From contig OY821782.1 in NCBI GenBank assembly GCA_963682175.1, positions 33,439,741 through 33,503,740 on the forward strand: 64,000 nt of DNA. Reading direction: 5' to 3'. The translations under genes were made by a program, and so were the position numbers. The notes beneath the pieces were generated by a model. The model was not told where the DNA came from. It did no database searches and saw only the letters and a program-made list of their open reading frames with translations. The stretch comes from Triglochin maritima. Lineage: Eukaryota; Streptophyta; Magnoliopsida; Alismatales; Juncaginaceae. Positions within the stretch are counted from its first letter, which is position 1. Every line of letters starts with the position of its first letter. Of this stretch, positions 44,888 through 55,440 are shown one piece after another.

Positions 44888-46830
44888 TGTAAGACCTTGA
44901 CCTTGTGCTTATTCATATCTTGACCTTGCTTGGTCATCACTTTTATTCTTGTGTGCCGATTAGATAGAATTTCATGTTTGGATCCGACGTAAGCTCGGGC
45001 GATTGGGCAAGCGAGACAACTGACGACTTGAGGACAATAGATGGTTGAGCAAGGGACAAGTGACGTGGCAAAGGTGTTTGTCAGGTGGCTACCATGTGGC
45101 TTCCATGTGTTCTTCCTAATTGAGGAGGTGCCATGTGGCATGGAAGTCCAAGGGTGAGAGAAGACTTGGGAACTTTTTGTTTGCCAATGGGAGCACATGC
45201 AAGTGTGGTAGTTGGAAGGGTCTTTGACAAGCTAAAATTGTCAGTTCTCCCTTCCTTTTCTCCTCACTTATTTTGCACTCCACTAGCAACCATTCTCCTC
45301 CCTTGAAGTAAGAGCAAGGTGACTTCGGCAAGGTAGGCATCTCCGGTGAGCAAGAGAGGTGCACGTGTGAGAGGCGGGCTTTAGCAGTTTTTTTGGCGAT
45401 CTTCAGGCGTTTTCATCCTCCTTCTCAGTTATGCTTCGGGCCCAAGGATGAGAGGAGAGGTGGGGGTGATGGCCAGTGGGATGGTTGTCAACGGAGTGGC
45501 TGGTGGTGCAAGTGTTTGCACCATCACGCCAACAACCAACTAGGCGCATGAAGGATTTCATGTGTGTGGCTCTGGTTGGCTGCTGGGTTACAACCAGGCA
45601 ACGCCGGAGCTCCGGTGAGCTCTAGTGAGGTCTGACCTGGTTCCAGTCATGACACTCCAAGGGAGGAGGCGGGACAACTCCAACCTTGAGCCCTTGCACG
45701 GCTGGCGTGTGAATAGTTCTCTAGGGCTTTTAATGGGCACTTGAGGCAACTCCTGGACAACCAGCTGGTGTGGTTGATTTTTGGCGGTGGTTGACCTCTG
45801 GAGGTGTGAGGTAGGGCCTGGTGGGGTGGAGGATGGATGCAGCTGGGGTAGAGGAAGGTCAGGCCAGCGCGTGGGGTGCATGTTGGTGTTGATCGTTGAT
45901 TCGGTTGGCATCGCACATGTCTCATGCGACGTGGGTTGGTTGGATCACCTTGCCTCGCTGCGTTCATGTCTTCCTTGCCTTGGGAGGACATGGAGGGAGA
46001 GGTCAGAAAGTCAGGAGAAGAATCAAGGGTGGTGCATGCATGTATTTCAGTTGTGGATGTTTCTCACTTTGGTGCATGCATGCCTTGATTCCCTTGTTGT
46101 ATTGATTCGTATATACTTGATGTGTTGCTTGTGAATGTGTGGTTTTATGCTGATTCCATGTCAGTAGATATAACGATGAGTATACATGTCCATTTCAGGA
46201 ATATATTGTTGCATGCAATTGATCTTCGTTCATGAAAACTACTAGCTCATGTTATGCATCTTTCGATTGATCTGTGCATAATTTATTGTTCCTATTGCAT
46301 GTCTGATTTCCATTGTTAATAAACTGATGTTGCATGAACTTTTTTCTCATTATAATGATAGTTGCTTCTGTAAAGTATGATGTTGTGCACGTATATTGTA
46401 GGGTTAGGCTTGACCTTATAACCATCACTTCATGACTTGTAGCTCATGTTGGGACAACATGCACTAGTCTTATATTTGGTCTGACTTGTTGATCTATTAT
46501 TTCTGATTTGTTGCCCCTGGTGATATTATTGTCATAATCATATGTAACAACTTGAGTCACATGAACCGTATATAGCGTGGTTGCATAATATGCTTGTTCG
46601 AGTTGGTTACGTTTTACGTTATGTTGATTGTTTGTGACTGTGCTATCAAGTTGCTGATTTGCATGTGTTACTTCTGTTATGTTTGGAGCTGAGGTGAGTG
46701 TAATTGTACACTCATTGTATTGGGCTCGTGATTAGCTATTTAGCTATAGATTGGATATAGTTATATAGATAGCTTGCATGTGCATTTAATGAATAAAATG
46801 AACCTTGGGCACGATTGTTTTGGGGCCGAT
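44888..46830 (+). repeat. Possible LTR-like sequence, unclassified
   Basis: It starts with a TGTAAGACCTTGACC word, similar in style to the gypsy LTR starts TGTAATAACCC and TGTAATGTCCC. It contains a GC-rich middle (45370-45990) with overlapping ORFs on both strands that have no domains. Internal words such as GGAGCTGAGGTGAGTGTAATTGTACACTC (split here only for description) suggest LTR DNA, but I see no partner, primer site or target duplication. Element B interrupts it or abuts it at 46831. Confidence 0.3.
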
Positions 46831-47199
46831 TGATTGACATCATTTCATGCTCATATTTGTATCTTATATCCATTATCTTTCACCTAAACAATGCCATGTC
46901 ACGAGTTTTATGTTTAGTTTTCAGGAATAAATAGGTTTGAAGAGATGAAGCATAAAAGGACCCAAAAGGTGGGAAAAAGGACTGAATTGTGAGATCTAGG
47001 GACCAAGATGCAAGGAAGAATGACCTGATTGCAAGATAGAAGGACCTAAGAGCAAAACAGAATACTCCACACCATCATGGGGAGTATTTTGCCAATTCGA
47101 TTCGGGTCGGAGCTCCAACATGCAAAATAGATGCATCAAATACCAACAAAGCCTTCCAGAAAAGCCCACAAGAAATTCCAGAGCGATCCGGACACTGTA

Positions 47200-47238
47200 G
47201 ACCGCTAATTAGCGGTCCAAGACCGCTAATTGGCGGTC
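47200..47238. repeat. Paired palindromes, 21-bp spacing (5' LTR copy)
   Basis: GACCGCTAATTAGCGGTC (47200-47217) is a perfect 18-bp palindrome. After CAA it is followed by GACCGCTAATTGGCGGTC (47221-47238), one base away from perfect. Starts are 21 bp apart. The same pair occurs in the 3' LTR (54385-54423) and both LTR copies of element C, and a related pair lies in the leader at 48404-48442. Confidence 0.95.
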
Positions 47239-47315
47239 ACTTTTGGCCCAAATGCTCTCAAATTTCTCCAGAACACGTATTAGAGGATGTTTAGGCTATT
47301 TGTGGTATCTGTTTA

Positions 47316-47367
47316 GTCCCACATCGGGGGATTGTCCCGGATTAGCTTTTTCCATGGCTATAAATAG
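47316..47367 (+). promoter_or_regulatory. USE-like motif plus TATA box in the element B LTR
   Basis: GTCCCACATCG (47316-47326) matches the plant snRNA-gene upstream sequence element RTCCCACATCG exactly. TATAAATAG starts at 47359, leaving 32 bases between. In plant U-snRNA genes a spacing of about 33-34 bp is the RNA polymerase II arrangement and about 23-24 bp the polymerase III one. The same arrangement is in the 3' LTR and element C. No snRNA sequence follows. Confidence 0.75.
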
Positions 47368-48251
47368 AACTCTTCACCTCCTATTGTAATCACTCCATAT
47401 TTTAAGTGGCTATTCTTCCTACTAGAAGTGAGGCCTTGAAGCACACACTAAAGTAGGAGGATGCTACTTTTAATGTGAGTCATTTTATCAATAAAGTTTT
47501 GTGTTTCTTTCATTGTTTGTTTATGCTTCTTTTATTGTTTGTGCATGTTTTAGTTTAATCGTCTTTTATTTGTAGCTTAGTTTTAATATGCTTTCTTTGC
47601 TTAGCTTAATAATTAGTGTAATGTTTAGTGAGTAGTTCCATCCCCTTTGGGGGTGGAGTAGATGTACATACATGCATTAGAGAATGGGATGAATGCTTTA
47701 TTTTTAATGTGTTGATAAAACATGAATGTATGCTTGCTTGTTTAGGATAGAATTTATAACTTGTTGAGTTTTGCCAAAATGATTAGACACCTCTCATGCT
47801 TGTTTAGGTTCTGAAATAAACAACTTGCATTTGTAAATGTTAATCAACTAAGTTGGTGAATAGATTGATAGGTTTTGCCATAACATTTAGACACTTCCTA
47901 TGCTTGATAAACACCACCTTAATTTGTGCTTAAAGAATGTATTCTACACCCACCTCTTTGTATGTGTGCACTCACTCCACCCCTTAGGGGTTTTTCCATT
48001 CCTGAAATTCCAGCATTCTTGTTTTGTTCTTAGCTTAGTTCTTATTTCATCGTTTGTTTACTTCTTTCACATTTCGTACTTCTTAGCGTAGTGTAGTGTA
48101 GGTTAGCATAATAACATCTCTTCCATCTTTTTTGCCACTTGATTTCGGATAAACAAGAGCCTGCTCACCTCCCTGAGGACGACCCGTACTTGCCACCGCT
48201 TCATCGCGGCCGTGCACTTGCGGTAGAAATATAAAACGTTCAACAAGTTTT

Positions 48252-48269
48252 TGGCGCCGTTGCCGGGGA
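48252..48269 (+). promoter_or_regulatory. Primer-binding site of element B (tRNA-Asp)
   Basis: TGGCGCCGTTGCCGGGGA begins six bases after the LTR end and is complementary to the 3' end of plant tRNA-Asp, the usual Athila primer. Confidence 0.93.
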
Positions 48270-49264
48270 GGTGCTAGTCCAGACTCTTGTTTGGACGATT
48301 CGAGTGGATTTAATTTTTGTTTTGTAGTTTTTCTTTGTTTCAGGAGACTTGGAGTCGGCAGGAGGAACATCTGGAGAAGTTTTGAAGCAAGCTGGGCACT
48401 TTAGACCGTTAATCAGCGGCCTGAGACCGCCAATTGGCGGTCTGGTAAGCTCAACTCGCTCTCTTATTTCTTTGGTCTGTTTACTTTATCTGTTAGAGTG
48501 GTCTGGGACTTAATTTAGCATGTTTTGACTTATAGTTTGTTCCCAGATCAATAATCAAACCTCCTTTAAGCAACTTGGACCCTAAAACTCAAAGCAAAAG
48601 ATTAGGCATTATTTTTGTTTAAGCCATGCATCATGTATGTGACTTAGGCATTTAGATTGTCTTTTATCTTAGCTTTATTTTCTGTTGCTGAGAGCTGGCG
48701 TGAGGTACGCACCTTCTACTCTCATTCATGCATTTCGTATGAACATGCATTAGTTAGTAGGAAGTGCATTGCAACAAGTGTGAGTTGAGCGTTGTTTGGA
48801 GAGTTGATTGCTAGATTTAGGACTCCAAAACGCTACTAAGGAGGGGCTGTCCCATAAAAGATAAGGTGGGGGATTTCATCACCCTTTCATTCGCCTCAAA
48901 AACCACACTAATCAAGAGCCTAATTTTAAAATCAAGTAGACATTGGCCCTAAGGATCTTGGACGCATTAGGAGAGTGATCCGGTCCCGACCGTCCTGACC
49001 TGATCGGCGTTGCCCACTTTGTCGATAGTAGGAGAGACGAGATCTCCGGATCTTGACTCACTTGCTGGGCTTTGTGGTCCTCGTCGTAGGGAGGTGATGC
49101 GTGTTGAGGCCGTGTGACCTCGCAGTTAGGCGTCGTCTAGCTGTAAGGACCTATAGCGACCTTAGGATTGTTTGAGCCTTGTTTGCTTGTGTGCTTCTAC
49201 CTGTACCCATCCGCCGTAGCTTAAGGACTTCTTCCCTTCTCTCCTGAGTCATTCTTTCTCTCCT
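48270..49264 (+). other. Untranslated leader of element B
   Basis: About one kilobase lies before gag with no supported ORF. It contains the leader palindrome pair GACCGTTAATCAGCGGCC / GACCGCCAATTGGCGGTC (48404-48421 and 48425-48442, starts 21 bp apart). Packaging and dimer signals would be expected here; the palindromes are candidates by inference. Confidence 0.6.
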
Positions 49265-52200
49265 GTGTTCCCCCGTCTTCTCCCCTACGTACATTCTTTG
49301 AAAAAAAAAGAGTTGTGGTTTGTGTGTGCACCTTTGTGCATGCTTTCGTGGACACGAGACGAGAGTGGTCGTTTGACGAGGAGCGTTGTCAATCCGGCTT
49401 CGGTCATCGATTTCTCGACACCTCCCTCCTCTCGTGTCACACGTAGTTCGGGTCCAATGGCTGCTAATTTCCGTGAGGAGGAGCAGTTGCTGGACCCACC
49501 TGCTCCACCAGTGCTTCCAGTTGTCGTTCCCATACCTCTTCGTGATCGATGCTACCCGAGCCGTACAGCTCTACCCTCATGCATCGTATTACCAGAGGCT
49601 AATGGGAACCATTTTGAGGTTAAGCCTCAATTCATTTCCATGCTCCCTCATTTCACTGGGAAAGGTGACCCCTATATCTTCCTTAGGGAATTTGAGGAGG
49701 TCTGTGCTATGTTCAAGCTGCAACAACTTAGCACAGACTCCATCCATCTTAGGCTCGTTCCTTTTGCACTAAAGGATGACGCCAAGAAGTGGTTGTACAG
49801 CAACCAGGCGAATTCCTTTAGGACTTGGGATGAGTTTCAATCTGCATTCCTCAAGAAGTACTTTCCTAATCATCAGACTCAAAAATTGAGGAACGAAATC
49901 AATTCGTTCTATCAACATGAGACTGAACCATTTCATGCATATCTTGAGAGGTTCAAAGAGCTACTATCCTCGTGCCCTCACCATGGCATTGAGTTGTGGC
50001 GTCTTTGTCAGATTATGTATGAGGGTCTTTACATCCCGTCAAGAACGCTCCTTGAGTCCATGTGTCAAGGAGAGTTCTTGGGAAAGGATGAAAGGGAGGC
50101 ATGGGCCTTCCTAGAAGACCTCGTTGAGAAAACCATGCAATGGGAGAGTGTGAGGGAACCACATGCATCATCTAGTATAGGAGCGAGGATCGCGAATGCA
50201 AACTCAACTAGATCGGGTTCCGCATTTGCTATCGATACCACTACGGCCACCGAGGCACGCATGGCGGCCTTAATGCGCCGTATGGATTCGATTGAGCTCC
50301 AAAACCAACAAAGTGCACCTCACATGTCCACATCTGGTCCAGTTCCCTGTCATTCATGTGGTAGGATAGGTCATGTAGAAAGCGAGTGTGAGTCCATTCC
50401 TCCTGAGATGGAGCGTGTCAACGCCGTCTATGATAGAGCCAGGAATGACCCATACTCATCATCTTATAATCCTGGATGGAGGAACCACCCCAACTTTTCA
50501 TGGAACCAAACTAATGCCCCGGGTGGTCCTTCAAACTCCTCTAGACCACCTTACCAATCACACCAACCTCCCATGCATGCACCATCTTATCAGCAACCCC
50601 AAGTTCCAAGCACCAACCAACCAGGTTTCCCAAATTCTAACAACTTCAAAACCCAGTTTAATTCGCTTGAGAACTTGACTCGTGTACTTGAGAACTTTAT
50701 GAAAAAATTTATGTCGTCCACAAGTCAAGTTCTCACTTCAAATCAGCAGACCATCAAATCTCTAGAGCTTCAGATGGGCCAATTGGCTCAGTCTGTACAT
50801 GAGAGAGAGAGAGGGTCTTTTCCTAGCCAGCCTGAGGCTAACCCCCGCATGTACCAACAACAACAAATGCAAAATGAGAATGTGGTACCTCGGGGGAGAC
50901 AAGTGAACCATGTGGAGGAACTTGTTCACCATGTCAATTCCATTGTGACCTTAAGGAATGGAAAACAGGTTGACAATCACATTTCCTTGCCACACCCACC
51001 ACCATCTATGCAGCCCCTCAGTGGGAATGGTGGTGAAGAAGAAGCTGAGGGTGAGGGTAATACACCAAAGCTTTCTTCTCAGGCACCGCAGAAAACCTAC
51101 CTGCCAAAAGCTCCTTATCCAAGTAGGTTAACCAAAAAGCAGAGTGACAACATGGACAAGATATTAGAGGTATTTAAGCAAGTGAAGGTTAACATCCCCT
51201 TGTTGGATGTCATCCAACAAATACCTCAATATGCCAAAGTGTTGAAGGATCTCCGCACAACCAAGAGGAAGACCAATGTTCCTAAGAAAGCATTCTTGGC
51301 TGCAAATATCAGCTCACTTTTGTCCAATCCCACCTACACAAAATACAAGGACCCTGGGTGTCCTACTATTCAGTGTACGATAGGGGACACTAGATTGAGC
51401 AATGTTTTGCTTGATTTAGGATCAGCGGTCAACCTCCTCCCACTCTCTGTTTATCAACAGTTGAACTTGGGAGAATTGAAACCAACTAAGATCACCCTCC
51501 AATTGGCGGATAGATCCATTCGTATTCCCATGGGGATTATCGAGGACGTGCTTATCAAAGTTGGAGATTTTATATTTCCAGTCGATTTTGTTGTCCTAGA
51601 TACCAATCCTGTTGCGAACACCCACTCTCAAATACCTTTGATTTTGGGTAGACCATTTCTGGCAACCTCCAATGCCTTGATTAATTGTAGAAATGGTCTC
51701 ATGAAGCTCTCATTCGGTAACATGAGTGCCGAGTTTCATGTGTTCAACTCTGGTAAGCAACAGGAACCCATGGATGAACCTTTAAATCTAAATCTCATCC
51801 GCCAATTGGAGAAAGCACCACAAAATCAAGGAACACCCCTAACCCCAATGCAACCCGTTGAGAATGTTTGTAGGCTCAGCGAAGACTCATTGCTTGTCTT
51901 TGCAATGCAACAGAGTGAGCTGGCCTCAAACATGAATGTCCAAAGGGAGTGTTCGTTGCATGATTCAGTTGAGAGTACTAGTGAGAGTGAGACACCTCAT
52001 CATATGCCTATACCAGAAGGTGTCTCTACCTCATGTCCCATGGCCATTGAGCCATTTGAGCTTCATTTTGACTCCAACAAGGACCCACCTATGACCGAGC
52101 TTATGCTTGATGCTCTAAATGATGGTGGGAGGTCCTTGTTGGATGACTTGGGGAGAAGCCCCATTCTTAGTGATGCAGGTCTGCTGCATCCATCGAATGA

Positions 52201-52447
52201 GCTTGAGGAACTCATTCTGATGCACCCGCCTATTGGTTGGAGGGTTTTCTTCGATGAGCAATTAAACCCTAGTGAGGCAACACAACTTCATTCTTTGTTG
52301 CCCACACCCAACCAATATCATGAGGGGTTCGAGCCTTTTAGCTTTGACCTTTCGCCTCTCATGACACCTCAGAGTACCAGTGGAGTTTGCCCATCTCGGC
52401 AAGTCTCTGGTCCTCCTGACTTGATGTTCTCATTTGATGTTCCTTGA
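49265..52447 (+). CDS. Intact Athila-like Gag-protease protein (1060 aa)
   Basis: This is the longest open frame in the window. Gag core (Retrotrans_gag type) lies at about residues 110-290, with LRDRCYPSRTALPSC, DDAKKWLYSNQ, FLKKYFPNHQTQKLRNEI and CQIMYEGLYIPSRTLLES. A CCHC zinc knuckle CHSCGRIGHVESEC is at residues 362-375, followed by a Gln/Pro/Asn-rich linker. A retropepsin-like domain is at about 680-820, with DLGSAVNLLPLSVYQQLNLG at 717 and ILGRPFL near 797. The last 240 residues are acidic, with no domain I recognise and no RT. The true start could be an inner Met (MLSWTRDESG or MAANFREEEQ). The protein should form particles and bind element RNA. The active-site word is DLG, not the usual D(T/S)G, as in element A. 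Confidence 0.93.
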   Translation: MFPRLLPYVHSLKKKELWFVCAPLCMLSWTRDESGRLTRSVVNPASVIDFSTPPSSRVTRSSGPMAANFREEEQLLDPPAPPVLPVVVPIPLRDRCYPSRTALPSCIVLPEANGNHFEVKPQFISMLPHFTGKGDPYIFLREFEEVCAMFKLQQLSTDSIHLRLVPFALKDDAKKWLYSNQANSFRTWDEFQSAFLKKYFPNHQTQKLRNEINSFYQHETEPFHAYLERFKELLSSCPHHGIELWRLCQIMYEGLYIPSRTLLESMCQGEFLGKDEREAWAFLEDLVEKTMQWESVREPHASSSIGARIANANSTRSGSAFAIDTTTATEARMAALMRRMDSIELQNQQSAPHMSTSGPVPCHSCGRIGHVESECESIPPEMERVNAVYDRARNDPYSSSYNPGWRNHPNFSWNQTNAPGGPSNSSRPPYQSHQPPMHAPSYQQPQVPSTNQPGFPNSNNFKTQFNSLENLTRVLENFMKKFMSSTSQVLTSNQQTIKSLELQMGQLAQSVHERERGSFPSQPEANPRMYQQQQMQNENVVPRGRQVNHVEELVHHVNSIVTLRNGKQVDNHISLPHPPPSMQPLSGNGGEEEAEGEGNTPKLSSQAPQKTYLPKAPYPSRLTKKQSDNMDKILEVFKQVKVNIPLLDVIQQIPQYAKVLKDLRTTKRKTNVPKKAFLAANISSLLSNPTYTKYKDPGCPTIQCTIGDTRLSNVLLDLGSAVNLLPLSVYQQLNLGELKPTKITLQLADRSIRIPMGIIEDVLIKVGDFIFPVDFVVLDTNPVANTHSQIPLILGRPFLATSNALINCRNGLMKLSFGNMSAEFHVFNSGKQQEPMDEPLNLNLIRQLEKAPQNQGTPLTPMQPVENVCRLSEDSLLVFAMQQSELASNMNVQRECSLHDSVESTSESETPHHMPIPEGVSTSCPMAIEPFELHFDSNKDPPMTELMLDALNDGGRSLLDDLGRSPILSDAGLLHPSNELEELILMHPPIGWRVFFDEQLNPSEATQLHSLLPTPNQYHEGFEPFSFDLSPLMTPQSTSGVCPSRQVSGPPDLMFSFDVP

Positions 52448-53894
52448 CCAAATGATTATGAGAATATCTTGGTTGATGTATATATCTTAAAAAAAACAAA
52501 AAAACAAAAAAAAAGTGTGTAATAAAAGACTCCTTCAGTGAGCATCGATTGTTGTGGGCCCCAACCCTTGTGTACTTGGGCCCAATCTCTTCACGTATTT
52601 ATCTCCCTTCTTCAGCTTCTCACAGGTTTTGATGGAATTTGGGTTTGTGTCCATCAACATGACCCTGAACGTCCCTTTGTACTTCATGTTGGTGAGATCT
52701 TTCCTTTTTCATGCATATCTACATGTAGTATCTTGTTCACATTCATTGAGGACAATGCATGAAGTAGGTGTGGGGGGGGTGTTTTACGTGTGTACATAGT
52801 CGAGTCTTTTTCTTTTGATTTTGTTTTCTTTTTGTGTGTATTGTTAGGGTCATGTTAGTGTGCCGCATTTAATATCGATATATCTGCTTGCCATGATCCT
52901 TGGGTGACTTGTCTTCTTTTGCTTGCCTAGTGCTTTAAAATTTTCACATTTCTTTCAAAATCTTCATGTGTTTGCGAAAGAAAATGTTTTTGTGGGTTTT
53001 GCGTGTGTTTAGCATGTGCAAAACCGTTGAGAGGCAAAGAGAAAAGAAAGCTCCCAAAATTGTCTTGAACTTGATGCATTAGGATTTTTGGTTTACTGGC
53101 TTTAGGTCTTGTCGAGTCGTTAAGATGCACCCTGGTTTTCACTCAGGGGGCGTGTAATCATAGGGTTTCAGCACTCAAACATTTAAAGAAGTCCACCCTG
53201 AACCTAGTGAGTCAATAATTCGTGTCTGTTAGTATAAGGAAGTTTGTCGTAGTCAAGGGCCCTTAATCTCTTTTTTGTGAAACTTAAGTGTAGGGGTTTT
53301 GGTTCCCATGTAGATAAATAAATAAGTGGGGTTCTCTCTTCTCGCACGACTCCTATCACTCGGGAAAGTAGGTCTGAGGGGACTTTGTGCCTGGTGCTTT
53401 CGAGTCATCTGACTTGGGATGCACCGACCGAACTCCCGTTACACGGGTGGTAGGGATCGCCCTATGTGGAGATTTGGGGGAAGGTGTACGTGATAGTGTA
53501 AGTCCTCATAGGCAATGATGCACGAAACCTGACCCTGGGAGAATCAAACACCAACCAATAAATGCTCCAAAGAAAAAGAAAAAAAAAAGAGTCAAATAAG
53601 AACCAAAATGGACTTTACACGTTGTATCACATTCAGAAGTTAAGGTTGCCCATGTCTTTCACTTAATTCCTTAGTTAACTCTCACGAATAACTCATTAGT
53701 CTAGGTGTGTGGACCGATTACATATATAGAGTCGACCCGTAGTATTACCGCATCCCATGATCGACAAAATAAGTCCAACGAGTCGTGTAGCTAGATTGAT
53801 TAATGCATCTTGTTCGGATTTTGTGGGTGTATCCAGTGAAAACCCTCAGGAGACAACACTCCTCCTCCTTGGCGACAAGGAGGTTTAATGGCTT

Positions 53895-53915
53895 GTTGCA
53901 CGTGCTAAGTGCAAC
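53895..53915 (+). promoter_or_regulatory. Conserved hairpin near the 3' end of element B
   Basis: A 7-bp stem (GTTGCAC / GTGCAAC) with a 7-base loop lies in a block (CCGTGATTCCTACGAAAGTG, then AGTTAGGATTTC) that is nearly identical in element A (29600-29650) and element C (61962-62007), although A and B LTRs are different. Conservation outside coding DNA suggests a cis-acting role; that is inference. Confidence 0.7.
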
Positions 53916-54000
53916 CGTGATTCCTACGAAAGTGAGTTAGGATTTCTTGTTTTTCGCATGCTTTTCTCTTTCTTTGTTTTGCTCGGGACTAGCAAAAGTT

Positions 54001-54015
54001 AGGTGTGGGGGTATT
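54001..54015 (+). promoter_or_regulatory. 3' polypurine tract of element B
   Basis: AGGTGTGGGGGTATT lies directly before the 3' LTR (TGATTGAC). It is the plus-strand primer site. Confidence 0.88.
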
Positions 54016-55430
54016 TGATTGACATCATTTCATGCTCATATTTGTATCTTATATCCATTATCTTTCACCTAAACAATGCTATGTCACGAGTTTTATGTTT
54101 AGTTTTCAGGAATAAATAGGTTTGAAGAGATGAAGCATAAAAGGACCCAAAAGCTGGGAAAAATGACTGAATTGTGAGATCTAGGGACCAAGATGCAAGG
54201 AAGAAGGACCTGATTGCAAGATAGAAGGACCTAAGAGCAAAACAGAATACTCCACACCATCATGGGGAGTATTTTGCCAATTCGATTCGGGTCGGAGCTC
54301 CAACATGCAAACTAGATGCATCAAATACCAACAAAGCCTTCCAGAAAAGCCCACAAGAAATTCCAGAGCGATCCGGAGACTGTAGACCGCTAATTAGCGG
54401 TCCAAGACCGCTAATTGGCGGTCACTTTTGGCCCAAATGCGCTCAAATTTCTCCAGAACACGTATTAGAGGATGTTTAGGCTATTTGTGGTATCTGTTTA
54501 GTCCCACATCGGGGGATTGTCCCGGATTAGCTTTTTCCATGGCTATAAATAGAACTCTTCACCTCCTATTGTAATCACTCCATATTTTAAGTGGCTATTC
54601 TTCCTACTAGAAGTGAGGCCTTGAAGCACACACTAAAGTAGGAGGATGCTACTTTTAATGTGAGTCATTTTATCAATAAAGTTTTGTGTTTCTTTCATTG
54701 TTTGTTTATGCTTCTTTTATTATTTGTGCATGTTTTAGTTTAATCGTCTTTTATTTGTAGCTTAGTTTTAATATGCTTTCTTTGCTTAGCTTAATAATTA
54801 GTGTAATGTTTAGTGAGTAGTTCCATCCCCTTTGGGGGTGGAGTAGATGTACATACATACATTAGAGAATGGGATGAATGCATTATTTTTAATGTGTTGA
54901 TAAAACATGAATGTATGCTTGCTTGTTTAGGATAGAATTTATAACTTGATGAGTTTTGCCAAAATGATTAGACACCTCTCATGCTTGTTTAGGTTCTGAA
55001 ATAAACAACTTGCATATGTAAATGTTAATCAACTAAGTTGGTGAATAGATTGATAGGTTTTGCCATAACATTTAGACACTTCCTATGCTTGATAAATACC
55101 ACCTTAATTTGTGCTTAAAGAATGTATTCTACACCCACCTCTTTGTATGTGTGCACTCACTCCACCCCTTAGGGGTTTTTCCATTCCTGAAATTCCAGCA
55201 TTCTTGTTTTGTTCTTAGCTTAGTTCTTATTTCATCGTTTGTTTACTTCTTTCACATTTCGTACTTCTTAGCGTAGTGTAGTGTAGGTTAGCATAATAAC
55301 ATCTCTTCCATCTTTTTTGCCACTTGATTTCGGATAAACAAGAGCCTGCTCACCTCCCTGAGGACGACCCGTACTTGCCACTGTTTCATCGCGGCCGTGC
55401 ACTTGCGGTAGAAATATAAAACGTTCAACA
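54016..55430 (+). repeat. 3' LTR of element B (1415 bp)
   Basis: It has the same length as the 5' LTR with about 15 substitutions. It contains the palindrome pair (54385-54402, 54406-54423), the GTCCCACATCG motif and the TATA box. It ends CGTTCAACA, ten bases before the CACTA terminus at 55441. Confidence 0.95.
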
Positions 55431-55440
55431 CCGACGGGTA

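Larger units (their letters stand above)
46831..48245 (+). repeat. 5' LTR of element B (1415 bp)
   Basis: It starts TGATTGACATC and ends GTTCAACA. It carries the palindrome pair 47200-47238, a GTCCCACATCG motif at 47316-47326 and a TATA box (CTATAAATAG, TATAAA from 47359). These define U3; transcription should begin near 47390. The R/U5 part includes the block GTTCCATCCCCTTTGGGGG near 47635-47653, itself an inverted repeat. Confidence 0.95.
52448..54015 (+). other. 3' untranslated region of element B
   Basis: No domain-bearing ORF is present. In order it holds an A-rich stretch (52490-52512), a GAGGACAATGCATGA word followed by an internal polypurine tract TAGGTGTGGGGGGGGTG (52766-52782), an A-rich patch near 53570-53590, the hairpin GTTGCAC-7 nt-GTGCAAC (53895-53915), and the terminal polypurine tract at 54001-54015. 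The whole segment is repeated on the opposite strand in element C (61886-63349). Confidence 0.7.
46831..55430 (+). mobile_element. Athila-like gag-protease-only element B, complete
   Basis: It has LTRs at 46831-48245 and 54016-55430, both exactly 1415 bp, flanked by CCGAT (46826-46830) and CCGAC (55431-55435), a 4-of-5 target duplication. By eye I count about 15 substitutions and no indel between the LTRs (about 1.1 per cent), which implies a recent insertion. The interior has a tRNA-Asp primer site, one long open gag-protease ORF, and a 1.6 kb non-coding tail with two polypurine tracts. RT, RNase H and integrase are absent, so it depends on another element for mobility. Confidence 0.95.

Noticed and set aside
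45588..45991. Overlapping ORFs on both strands of a GC-rich stretch
   Set aside because: They are low-complexity (Pro/Ser/Arg/Gly), without domains, start context or introns; GC-rich DNA lacks stops by chance.
47316..47480. A possible U-snRNA gene after the USE and TATA motifs
   Set aside because: The sequence downstream is LTR R/U5 with no similarity to U1-U6 and is repeated in every LTR of the family.
52538..52799. Small ORFs after gag-protease in element B, also seen inverted in element C
   Set aside because: They persist only because the DNA copies are nearly identical; there is no domain, and the two overlapping frames are equally open.
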